A DNA stretch of 64,000 nt, taken from NCBI GenBank assembly GCA_013396655.1, contig WBMV01001904.1, forward strand, positions 248,001-312,000, in the 5' to 3' direction. Under the pieces are notes generated by a model. The model saw only the letters and a program-made list of their open reading frames with translations, made no database searches and was not told the origin of the DNA. Positions 13,001-23,730 of the stretch are shown piece after piece. Source of the stretch: Campylorhamphus procurvoides. Taxonomy: Eukaryota > Chordata > Aves > Passeriformes > Dendrocolaptidae. The position numbers were made by a program, and so were the translations under genes. The stretch's first letter is position 1. Each line of letters opens with the position of its first letter.

Positions 13001-15297
13001 TGAAGAATAAAATAATTTTCAGCCTCATCAGAAAGGAAGCTTTTTGTAAACAGGGATGACAACATGAAGGAATTGAATATCTACGTGCTGCTTGTCTGCA
13101 GACCAAGGAGAATACATGGAAAATAATAATGTTTCTGAGAGCAAGAGATCTGTCATATTTGGAAGTCGTGAGTTTTTTTTAGAGGGATGGTTTTGGTTTT
13201 TGAAGCAGCTTTTAGGCAATTCATGCAGGGAAGTCTGCAATACAGATATCTCAAGGATGTAAGTCTTCACATGAAATTGAACTGGGCTTAATGTGTTTCT
13301 CTGGCAGTCAATACAATGAGAGGGAGAGACATGGAGGAGCTGCATTGTTGAAAAAACCCCTCAGAAAGCTAAAGAGCCAGGAGGGTCATTTTAGGTACCT
13401 GAGGGCAGAGAAGGAGACCATTGATTTTAAGGATCGTTTTAGGTTATGTGGTTAATGGCTTTTAGCCTGCACAGAGAGGAGCACAGAGAAACATTGTTGG
13501 GGGGGGACAGACCCAAACAATCTATGCAGAGAAACAATTCCAAGGATCCTGCACATCCCAGGGCTCCCAGGAAACAGCCCCAGGTGCCAGAGGTGACACA
13601 CATCCCATCAGATGATGAAGACAGGAGGCTCCCTATGGGATGTCAAGGGGAGGAATCAGAGGGGAAAGGGAGTATTTTGGCTGGTTTGAGAGGAACAAGC
13701 ATGGGAAAATAGTGGGATAAAGGGACATGTCACAGAGGCAAGAGGTTTGGAAGCCAGGAATTGGGATGGCTGTAAGTCTGGGCCAGATATGGGAGAGACA
13801 TCAGACTGGCGAGTTTATCTACTGGAGGGACAAAGGGGTTCCTGAGGTCTGGGGGTCTGCTGAGAGACCTGGTTTCTTGCTTATGTGTCTGTGCAGGAGG
13901 CAACTGGAGATGAGTGGATCCAAGATCAACTACTGGGTGTGCAGTGTCCAAGGCCAGTTACTGGAGGGCTCTGTCCTTCATACATGGATTGCTGTAGGAG
14001 TCCTCTTGCTCTGGGAAATCTGTTTCACATGCTGGAGTTCTTACTCTTTTCCTTCTTTGATTTTCCAGTGTCACATTCTCCAAGTGCCACCACCCAATGC
14101 CCTCCTTCTGGACTAAAATCAATCATCTTTCCGTTCCCTGGAACAATTTTAACAGCTGATGCCTTTCCATTTCTACAGCTGCTGGTCCCCACCCCACAGT
14201 GAGAGTCCATCCAGAAACACCACACCACTGCCACCAGGTTAATCACTGGGTTATTTCCTAATTGCATCCTGATCCTCCAAAAACTGTTTTCCACAGCTTG
14301 TTTGATCCAGAGAAGGATATAAACGATAACTTGACATAACTCCCCACCATCTAAGAGAAAAATTACTATTTCCAAACTGAAAATCCATTTGCAATATTTG
14401 AGGGTTGTTTAGAAATTTGGAGGCAGGCACAGTTCAAGAAGGAATTACACAGGCAGATATTTATCTGGCTGTCTCTGTCTAATTTCATTCCTGAAAACTA
14501 ATGCTCTTTGTTGTCTGAGTCTTTTCAATGAAGAATTGAATATCACTATGGTTTGCTCTTTTTTCCTCCCTATTTTTTAATGAAATAAAACCATTTATTA
14601 CTTCACAATGCATCACTGAGCTTTTCTGTCATATTTTTTCAGCTTCTTATCATAAAACAAGCTTAACTGACTGGTGGGCAAGCCCAAATTCCATACAAGG
14701 AGGCAGGATCCATTTCTTTAGTCCACCAGTGCGGGCAAACTGTTATATATAGTCTCAGGTTATTATTTCTAATTCAACAAAGGTTTTGGGCACTTCTTTA
14801 AGTGCCTTAATCTATTGGATTTAAGATGGTTATGCATCTCTTATATAGGAAATGCTGTCTGGAGACTGGGAACCCAAGATGAGAGTCAGAAATATGAGGC
14901 AGGTCTGGTAAAGGTTCTGGTAAATTGCTGTATATGAATTTTGCCTTCCTTTCTTCTGTTTCATGCTATGGAAACAGGGAAGGAAATGGAAATGCTGTCC
15001 AAGGAGAGTTGTGGCTGATTAGACAGCCACCTGTATTTATATTCTCTGTATTAGATGAGTGTTTGGAGACCTTTTTCTTATAAAAGAACACCTCACAGCA
15101 GTTCAAGAACATTCAGGGGTGTGAATTGTTTCAGTTCTGAGACAAAGGTCTGTCTGCACCTGAGTGCCCAAAATTTCTACTGCCTGGTTCAAAAAAGGCA
15201 TTGATAAATCCCTAACTTGGAAGGCAGGAGTATCAGAAATCTGCTGGGGAGAAAGGGAGGTGGCTGGAATGGTCACTAATCTGAAACACGAGAATCA
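10022..15297. other. Non-coding stretch, no gene recognised
   Basis: About 5.3 kb of AT-rich DNA without recognised genes. It holds a 33-base minus-strand exon-like segment at 10,470-10,502 (listed separately) and two very long pyrimidine-tract acceptors on the minus strand (right of 10,384 and of 13,395). Neither acceptor leads into a frame that stays open to a donor. A run of eight G begins near 13,499. No repeat family was recognised. Confidence 0.4.
10470..10502 (-). other. 33-bp exon-like segment
   Basis: On the minus strand a good acceptor ('actctgcgtgttcttacag') is followed by 33 bases and a near-perfect donor (CTAAG|GTGAGTTG). One frame reads FVELQVDTNLR, which looks protein-like; the other frames contain an early stop or are less plausible. 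It could be a microexon of a minus-strand gene, but a single short segment is weak evidence and I cannot name a family. Confidence 0.2.
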
Positions 15298-15440
15298 GCA
15301 TCCTTGAAGACACTCAAAACTCAGCTTAATAATGTTCTGGGCAGTCTCACCTAACTTTGAACACAACCCACGGTCAGTGGGAGGTCACACCACAGATACA
15401 AGAGGTTCCTTTCCAATCTAAATTATTCTAAATTATTATG
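15298..15440 (+). mobile_element. Old CR1 LINE 3' fragment
   Basis: A diverged plus-strand CR1 tail. 'ccttgaagacactcaaaact' corresponds to the family's 'ccttggagacattcaaaac'. 'agaggttcctttccaatcta' followed by 'aattattctaaattattatg' corresponds to the terminal 'gtcccttccaacctgaatgattctgtg'. Divergence is clearly higher than in the copies at 42.0 or 49.1 kb. A donor-like CTCAC at 15,346 lies inside it and is ignored. Confidence 0.75.
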
Positions 15441-15833
15441 AGACTCTGGTCAATTTATATTCTACATTTTATGAAATTTCTGATATTTTCCTGAAGTCTT
15501 ATAACGAAATTTAGGAAATTGTATAACTTTACTAATCCATTACACTGGAGTACACCCACAATATTAATCTGGGTATGTGGTGGGTAATTTCATCCCAGCC
15601 CAACTCAGAACATTGGGAAATAGGGGACATGTTTCCTTTATTTTATTTTATCCTCCTCATTTTCTTTTTCTCCTTCAAAAAGTACTATTTTTTGAAGCTA
15701 TTTAATTAATTGACTTAATACACAAGGAAGTGTCAGTCATTGAACAATTTACATGATTTTCCCCAAGTTTCTCAATAAAAATGTGGATGGATGCTTTAAA
15801 ATGATCCCTATAAGTAGAATTTGGCAAAACCCC

Positions 15834-15884
15834 CACATATATATAGGTGTGTGTGTATGTGCATGTATTTATATAAATATACAT
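15834..15884. repeat. Low-complexity TA/TG alternating tract
   Basis: About 50 bases alternating between TA and TG dinucleotides ('catatatataggtgtgtgtg' and onward to 'aaatatacatg'). This is an imperfect microsatellite of the kind that can adopt unusual helix forms. Confidence 0.8.
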
Positions 15885-18800
15885 GAGAATGTAAATAAAT
15901 ACAAACAAAAAAAGAGCAAAATATTTCATTGAATGAGTGCTAGAACAAGGTGTTTCCACCTTTTCTTATCTTTTTTCCTGAGCAAGATTTTTGGCAAATC
16001 ATTCTGGCACCTCAGGATATTTCAGAGGGTTTTTTCTAGGAATGCATTTTCATAGATCATTCACTGGTTTAAAAAATATCTGACCTCGTGGTGAGTGTGA
16101 CAGGCCCAGCTGTCATCCAACAACCCAAACTGAGCAGATTGAGTTGTTCTTATGCCACAACCTTTAGTGATCTTCACCCCAGGGGAGAAGGAAGCTGGTC
16201 CTGCCCTCAGGGAGATCTAACCTGTCACTGCTGCTCGAGATCCCCAGCCACAAGCATGGTTTGTGCTGGTAAAATTCTTTCAGGCTGGGATGCAAAAGTC
16301 TGGGATAAAGCACAGCCCTCTGCAGGAATAATTTCTTTTCGCTTAATAAATATCTTCTCCTGCCCAGAAATAAACATGCAAGCACTAAGAATGAGGAGAA
16401 GGACACAGGTCTATATGAATAGAGGTGCTGGAGGAAAACTCCTTTAGAAACTCAAGAGGCTTTGACACTCCAGTCCCAGGTACAGGAGCAGAAGAAAATC
16501 TCTTATTCACCAGGAAGGTTTCCTTACCCCTTTCATGGCTATTTTGCTGTTTGCTTTGCCTGTCTGGGGTGAGAACTGTAAACAAGTGCTGGCCCTTTCT
16601 AAAAATCCATGCAGTGCTCTTGAGAAAGGCTCCAGTGCCTCGTCCCAGCCCTTCAGCCCTGCTGAAGGAGGAACAGCAATGAGGGATGGAATGACAGACC
16701 CCAGGAAGCAAGTCTTCACTATAATGCACTTTTTATCCTTAGGTTTTGTTTTTAATGCTGTGGAAGAATCCGCTGTGGGTTTAAAGTTTTGAGGGGATTT
16801 TGTTTAAAGACTCCAAGAGAGGTATTTAAGGGCTCAGGTCAGGTTATGTTCAAGCAAATTGTTGCAACTGGGGAATCCTGGGCTGGACTCTCAGCTCATG
16901 ACAGTGGTAGGGATGGATGTTGGGTGTGTTGGTGATGGGTTTTTTGAATACAGGGAGTTAAAAAAGGACCAGATTTCCTTGTCTCTTTACTGACCTGCTA
17001 AAAGAAAACATCCATGAAGCCTGTGAAGGCCAGTCAAGATGAAGATGCAAAAAAGCAAGAACAGGTTTGTATTATTCCTTCTTTCCTACTACTCCTTTAT
17101 TTGATATTAGTGTGGTTTTCAGTCTCAAGCAAAGATCTGGGATTTAAAAGGCTATTCTCCTTTCACGGAACGTCAGGTCTAAATTCCTTTTGCAGATGGT
17201 CTTGTTAGGCAGTAAAATCAAGAACATAAAGTTTGTGGCTTCTTAGTCCAGCTGACACTGTCAGTGCGTCAGAGGAGAAACCCTGGAGTCAGAAACCAGT
17301 GGATAAATACTCCTGTAAATTGAGCTTTAATGAGAAAAGTACTCTATGTCCCGAGGAATCACCACCCAGCAAGCAATGATCTCACCTTGCACGGTCAATG
17401 GGTGTTCAACTGAGCAGCATCTCTCTGCCTGGCAGCACTAAATTGCACAGGAGATTTCAAGTGTTTAGCATTGGGTACCCTCCTGTTCTCATGTGGGGAA
17501 GGGCAGAAAATTTTTTTGCTTAGAGAGCAAGTTTTCCACCCAGCAGCATTTATGTTCCACAGACACTGTGAGCTCCCAGCTGACTCTCTTGCCTTTACCA
17601 GCCTCTGTTCATCTCTCAGTTCCAGAGAACACTTTGTGCCTCTTGGTTATTCCTGGAGCATCCAAATGCTTCCTCTCTAGCCCTGCATATCACACGAGTG
17701 AGTTGTGTTATCAGGTTGCCCTGACTTTGGGGATTAGATGGAGATGTTCTCTGTGCACCAGAGGTGAATGACCAGCTGGCTTTTCCAAAGCGTGAAAATC
17801 TAGAGGAAAGAAGTGCAGTGTGTCAGGGAGAAGTTCTTCACTGGAAGGCTGCCTGGTGCTCATGGAGAGCAAAGCTCTGTGGTCTTGGAAAGACTGGTGG
17901 CTTTCACTCCTGCAGCACAGGGGACAGTCTACCAGAGGTAAAAAAAAAATCAGCAAGTGGAGGTTTTGGTAGGGCAATCCTGGGGGAAAATAGATTGTTT
18001 CATTCTGTTTGCTTAGAACAAGTGCTTGATTTTCTCCCCCAGCTCCCAAGGAGCATTTCTATCCATGAAGATGGTTAATCAAGGATGAATCTCAATATCC
18101 ACTTCAATCCAGAGGAACTCCAGGCCCTGAGCTGGATACAGAAGGTGGAGCCATGGAGGCTGTTCCTGGCTGTAGGACTCGTGTGACTGTAATGGGAATA
18201 ATTCCAATGAAACCACTCTGAAGCCACCAGCTGTCTCTGGCCATCTTTTCCCACCTATGGGTCTTAGAAAATACATGTTAGGCATAAGCGGGGAAGTTGC
18301 CATTCCCAGCTTTTGCTGGGACAGGTGGAGCACACTTTGCATGGAAATGTCATTGTAGAAGTCTGCAACTGAAGGGATTTGGGGTCTGTTTCCCACTTCT
18401 GAGTGTGGTTTGGAAAACTTAATAGTTGCTGGGTTAAAAACCTGATTTTCCAGGAAAGTTTCCGTGAGATCATATTGATAAAGCAGGGTTAAAAAAAAAA
18501 GAAAACAAAGAACTAACTACAGGAAGCTCTATTATCAAGTGTGCACGTGGCTTTTTTTGTGGAAATTTCAGCTGGGATAATTACTGAGTAACCTATTATT
18601 TCAGCAGAGGGCATTTTGTGAATCTAATGGCACCTCACCTCCTTGTTCCTGGCAGGTGTCCCTGTCTTATATAGAAATTAAGTGACAAGAAGCAGAGAAG
18701 GACATAAATTCTGCAAAGTAGAACAGCAGGGACTCCAGCGAGGTGGATGTGATCAGCACACCAAATCTGATTACCCTTGGACCCATTACGCTTCATTTTA

Positions 18801-20310
18801 ACAGAGTAAATCTGCAGAGGGGGGTGCACAACAGAGATTCCATCAAAAGACTGAAAAACATTGCAGGTGTGAGCCCAAGACATGGAGACAGAGGTAATTT
18901 CTTGTTGATGGAAGGTACAGTACACATGGTGCAAATACAAGGAAATTTAAATCCTAATTGGGACATTCTGCAAGAACAGGGCAGGATCAGGGTATTGAGT
19001 TATAACAGTTCTCCCAGTCTGACCTGAATTTTGGTAAAGGTTATTTCCAATTGCAAAAGAGTAAAGAGACAACACCACTGTTTTTGAAAAGCCTGGTATT
19101 TAAAATAACTAATAGGTTTCTTTGCAAAACCTTCAGTTTGGAACTTGCCCATGGTCTCTTGCTGAAAGGATATTCCAGCTCCTGTACAGCAAGTCCAAGT
19201 CATCCTCACAATGCAAAGTTTCCTAGACAACAGGGTTTTGTCAAGCTGGATGGCAACTTAATTATTTTTAACTGTTTGTAAGTTTTTGTTTTATATAGTT
19301 GCTATTATTTTTTAAATCCATACCAAAAGGCCCATCAAAAGTACATGCCCAGAAGGGAGGAATTACCATAACAGAAGGTGGGTGAAGAGATGGTTGTAAT
19401 TACACACTTTTTGAGACTGCAGAAAGAACCCTTGTCCATATGTATGGAGTGATGGGTTAAAAACCTCCTGCCCTACCCTGAATGGCTCCAAGACTTTCCC
19501 ATAAAATGGGATTTGACTACCCCAGGTCAAATCATTATAGGAACAGAGATCATTTCTTCCCAGGGCTGTGGCCTGACACTGGAGTGGGATCTTTGCAAGA
19601 TTTCAGAGCTTGTTTGAACAAAGCCAAAGGCAACCTGCCCATGACTTCAAAATTATTCCTGCTCTATGCAGCCAGTTCAGAGACCTCCAGGTGTCACTTC
19701 CAACATAAATTATTATGTGGTTCTGGAAAAATAGCTTGTTAGGTTTTTCCCCTCAAGTCTTTGAGAAAGCATTTCTCAAACAGAAAATGACTTTTTTCCT
19801 CCAAGTAGCAGGTGAACTTTTCTGCAATTTGCATGGGGAAAAAAAAAGAAAACAAACTCACAGAAGTTTCAAGGGATTTGGGTATGTATTTAATAGTGAC
19901 TTGAATGCCCACCTGTAGCAGTTCATAAGTTCATACCCTAACACTGCCTCTTTCTGCCTGGCAGCCTTCCCTTTGGCTAAGGGTTACCTCTGCACCTGCT
20001 CTGGGACATAGAGAGGCTGGGTTAAGCTCTTGGCTTAGCCAGTGGCTTTAAGCTCTTTTCCTTTAATATCCTGTATAAATCACAGGAAGTTTTCTAAGTC
20101 GATCCTAAAAATCACTTAGGAGACTCTGGAAAACAGTCTCTTCTATCTCTTCATCTGCAGCTCCAGATGATAATTTTCCATGTTGAAGGAGGAATTGTGG
20201 GAATTCGTGGGCTCAGTGTTGAAAATTGCTTTAAAGCTTGCTTAGAAATTCTGTGCACAGGACAGGGAAAGAATCAACCAAAAATCCTTGCAACTCTCAG
20301 CCTTAACAAG

Positions 20311-20883
20311 TCACTCCAGTGCAAGCCCATCAGTGCAGACTTGTAAAACACACATAGGGGAGAGAAACATGATGCTGTTTGCTGGAGTAGGCTTTGAAAT
20401 ACTGATCTCACCAAAGAGGTTGCATAAAGACATGATAGAAATCAAAAACTCCTCATGGCTCCAAAAGGAGTCTGCTTGAAAAATCTGCTTTATTTGAACC
20501 ATGTCTCTCTGGTGGCACACGGTCAACGTTGCTGTGCTAACTGTGACTGATGGGAAGCACCAGGAAGGAATTTTGTTCCACCTAAAGCCATGGCAGTGTG
20601 GACCCAGAGCAGCTGGAGGGTAACTAAAGGTTGGAGCCTGGTGCCTGCCAGGCGGGCTGTGCTGTGATTCCTTGGGAGCAGTCACATCCAAGTTGGCAAA
20701 GGTCTTCCTGACCAACATGGGACAAAGGGAGCTGCTGCAGTGCCCAAGTGACCAGAAAACCTGCAGGTCCTGCAGCCTGGTCCAGATCCTTGGGTCCTCA
20801 GGGAGAAAGGCATTGACAAACACATAATGGATCACACTAAAGACCTGCACAGGAATGCCAGCATTCCCCTGGCACTGTGGCAT
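20311..20883 (-). CDS. Longest uninterrupted ATG frame; hypothetical, possibly spurious
   Basis: A 190-codon frame beginning with ATG, the longest in the window outside the gap and minisatellites. I recognise no domain, signal peptide, transmembrane segment or repeat in it. The translation has scattered Cys, Pro and Trp and no obvious periodicity. The start context is poor for a strong eukaryotic initiation site, and no promoter or polyadenylation pattern stands out. A frame of this length is only mildly unexpected among all frames in 64 kb. It could be a decayed retroelement or retrogene frame, an exon, or chance; chance is the default. Confidence 0.15.
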   Translation of the reverse strand: MPQCQGNAGIPVQVFSVIHYVFVNAFLPEDPRIWTRLQDLQVFWSLGHCSSSLCPMLVRKTFANLDVTAPKESQHSPPGRHQAPTFSYPPAALGPHCHGFRWNKIPSWCFPSVTVSTATLTVCHQRDMVQIKQIFQADSFWSHEEFLISIMSLCNLFGEISISKPTPANSIMFLSPMCVLQVCTDGLALE

Positions 20884-21095
20884 CGGGGTCAGTCAAGGAA
20901 AACAAATGTCATTGTTGCTGCTTAACCTGGCCAAATAGCTTCTAATCTTCATGCTGGAGTCAGCTGGCAGCTGGGACTAACAGCAAAACAAACCACTGTC
21001 ATGGCATTTGCAGAAGGTCTGGTCCTGTTTAGTGACCCTTGGGAAGGAAGGAGTAGGAACATCTGGATCATGGAGTCATTCTGTAAATTTATAAC

Positions 21096-21302
21096 CAAAG
21101 AATCACGTAATATCCTGAGCTGGAAGGGACATACAAGGACCATTGAGTTCAACACCTGGCCCTGCACAGGACACCCCAACAACCCCACCATGAGCCTGAG
21201 AGGGTTGCCCAAACACTTTTTAAACTCTGACAGGCTTGGTGCTGTGCCCACTGCCCTGGGGAGCCTGATCAGTGCCCAACCATCCTCTGGGTGAAGACCC
21301 TT
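21096..21302 (-). mobile_element. CR1 LINE 3' fragment (J-like end)
   Basis: A minus-strand CR1. The plus strand reads 'aaagaatcacgtaatatcct', 'gagctggaagggacatacaa', 'cacctggccctgcacaggac' and 'gagcctgatcagtgcccaac'. The 'atatcctgagctggaaggg' end is the same subfamily type as the eroded copy near base 300 and differs from the copy 330 bases to its right. Confidence 0.9.
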
Positions 21303-21551
21303 TGACCAGAAAAGACAGATTTAATAGTGTTGCCTGTTTCAGTTAAACCTATCTACCAGCCATGCTCAGTCAGTGACTGGGAGGCCTGGGAAGTATTCAC
21401 TGAAAGCTTGTGGTCACTCCAGGAGAAAAGTCTAGTAGTAAAAATGGGTCATCTTATTAGAATATTAAGGCCAGATCTAACTGGATATGAAAGACTTGGT
21501 TGACCAGAAAGAGAAGTTCATGTACATTAAAACTTAGGTAGAAGTTCTTTC

Positions 21552-21587
21552 TGCTTCATGAATTCTTTGTGCTTCATGAATTCTTTG
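21552..21587. repeat. 18-bp tandem duplication
   Basis: Two perfect adjacent copies of 'tgcttcatgaattctttg' (21,552-21,569 and 21,570-21,587), followed by a partial third ('aattcattt'). They lie in the short gap between two CR1 fragments. Confidence 0.92.
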
Positions 21588-21627
21588 AATTCATTTAGCA
21601 GGAAAGTCAGACATCAAGGAAACCTAT

Positions 21628-21925
21628 CACAGAAACACAGAATCAATTAGGTTGGGAAAGACCTCTTGGATCATTAAGTCCAACCTATGACCCAACACCA
21701 CCCTGTCAACCAGACCAGGGCACTGAGTGCCACATCCAGTCTTTCCTTGAACACCTCCAGGGATGGTGACTCCACCATCTCCCAGGACAGCCCATTCCAG
21801 TGTCTGATCATCCTTTCTGTGCAGAAATTCTTCCTAATGTCCAACCTGAACCACCTCTGGTGCAGCTTAAGAGTATATCCCCTTGTCCTAGTGTCAGCAA
21901 GGATGGCAGCACTCAGAGGGGCGTT
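21628..21925 (-). mobile_element. CR1 LINE 3' fragment
   Basis: A minus-strand CR1 of about 300 bases. 'cacagaatcaattaggttgg', 'gacctcttggatcattaagt', 'ccagggatggtgactccacc', 'aaattcttcctaatgtccaa' and 'ggtgcagcttaagagtatat' are all typical. The left end (element 3' end) is well preserved. The right end fades out after 'ccttgtcctagtgtcagca'. Confidence 0.93.
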
Positions 21926-22145
21926 AAGGAATGTCTCTTTTCTCCCCTTCATGAGGAGCTAAATGACTAAAGACAGAGTGTGGGATGTGATGGGATTCAG
22001 TAGCTTCACCCCCATATGTAGTTTTGCTGTCAGCACAGGATCACACTCTTCAGTAGCATCACAATCTTCCAGACATCCTTGATGGAGGAGCGTGGAAGGA
22101 ACTTGAGATACGGTGGCTGGGAGCAAAAAAGATGAAAAATAGGAG

Positions 22146-22183
22146 GGATCTGACACTGAAAGTGGGATCTGACACTGAAAGTG
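22146..22183. repeat. 19-bp tandem duplication
   Basis: Two perfect copies of 'ggatctgacactgaaagtg' in tandem, followed by a degenerate third copy ('aaatctgggagtgaaac'). Coding significance is unlikely. Confidence 0.92.
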
Positions 22184-23595
22184 AAATCTGGGAGTGAAAC
22201 TCTTCTCACCACTGGCAGTGGAGATAAGTAAGGCAACAACCACAAATTGCAGCTTGGGCAGTTGAGGCTGAACACAGCATGACATTTCCATTAGCAGGAA
22301 AGGTAGATGTGGAATAAATTGCTCAGAAAAGTTGTCAGATCTCCATCCTTGGCTCAGCATCCAAGACTCACCCAGACAAAACCACAGCTGAGCTGTCTGG
22401 GGTTTGTGATAGCCCTGTTTTAAGCAGGAGAGCAGACTGGAGACATACAGAGAACCCCTTCCAACCAGGGAGGACAGAATTAAGGCAGCAGATGTTCATG
22501 AAATTTTATAGATCCAGCTTCACACTCTACAATCACTACAAAGTCCACTGAACCTTTTTCTCCTCTTGTTTATTGCTTATCTTTCTGGTTTGAGACTATA
22601 CATAGTAAGATATTCTTAGAAAAACAGCATTCAGCACCTCGAGATTTGTCCAAGAAACTCCTGGGAAACCTTGCAGACAGGATTTCCTGAGAACCTGGAG
22701 AAGAGAACAGACATTAACAGATTCCTTGCTGCTTGCTGTCCAGCTCTCAGCTCACAAGGCACCTTTACAACCCACAGAGCTGTTGCTATGACTATTTTTT
22801 TGTCCCCAGTACACATCAACATATCTCCTTAGTCATGATTTATTGGGGAGGGATGTTATTTTTTTCTGCAGAAAGGCCAAATATGTTTTTCAGTTGGTGT
22901 GAATTTGGACAAGAAAAAACAGCTGCAAAACTGTTCTTTCATCTTGCTGGCTGACACTGTATTTCCACACAGCACTTAGAGGTGTGGGTCTGGTTGAAGA
23001 GAATGCAGAACACATCTTTGTTCATATTTCTTATTATTTTCCTGAGTACTTAAAAATGCCATCAAGCTGCCAAGGCCTAATAGGTTATTGGATTCCTCTG
23101 AAATGTCCCTGCACTTGTTCTTAACCCAGGGCAAATGGCAGGTGATATAAATTACTGCAGACTCTCTTTATTGACAGCCATGCACCAAAATAAAGGAGTT
23201 CCTCCATCCCAGGGGCTGGAAACATGCACTGTGAGGGCACAGCTGAACTAGGCAAAGCTGTAAATATCTGCAGCTGAGCACATTACCTGGTGCTTCATTT
23301 GTCAACACTGAGAAATGGGAGTTTTTAGGCCACGAGTCACCTGTCATGTTTTAAAAGTCTGTTTAGGGGGAGATTAATAACACTGGGCAAGCAGCAATTC
23401 CTTCCCATTATCTATGCAGAGGAACAAGGCAAAAGGCCAAGTGTGGCACTGTGGCCATCTGGCTTTGTGAATTTCACTTGCTGGCACTTTTTAAACCATC
23501 TTAATTGTGTGTCTGACACTTAAACTTGCAAAGAAAGAGGAGAAAAAGAGATATCGTACACTGCCTGTGCTAAGGGTTAATACCCAGCAAGGACT

Positions 23596-23730
23596 GGGTT
23601 GAAAATCTCAGTGGTTTCTTTGTCAAGTTACTGTTCCTGGTTTGGTTTTAAATACTGCTATAGGGTTGAAAATCTCAGTGGTTTCTTTGTCAAGTTACTC
23701 TTCCAGGTTTGATTTTTAAATACTGCTATA
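23596..23730. repeat. 67-bp tandem duplication
   Basis: Unit one (23,596-23,662) and unit two (23,663-23,730) both begin 'gggttgaaaatctcagtggt' and end 'aaatactgctata'. They differ at only a few positions ('gttcctggtttgg' against 'cttccaggtttga') plus one inserted T. The high identity implies a recent duplication. No gene overlaps it. Confidence 0.93.

Larger units (their letters stand above)
15441..21095. other. Non-coding stretch, no gene recognised
   Basis: About 5.7 kb without a recognised gene. It contains an alternating purine-pyrimidine AT/GT tract (15,834-15,884). A minus-strand acceptor with a long pyrimidine tract lies just right of 16,397 and opens a roughly 60-codon frame, but only a poor donor follows. 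The 190-codon frame at 20,311-20,883 is listed separately. Exon-like pairs around 17,386 and 18,639 are at chance level. Confidence 0.4.

Noticed and set aside
13350..13395. Excellent minus-strand acceptor ('tctccttctctgccctcag')
   Set aside because: All three downstream frames stop within ten codons and no donor follows.
15343..15352. Consensus splice donor on the minus strand (TAG|GTGAGAC)
   Set aside because: It lies inside an old CR1 copy and is explained by element sequence.
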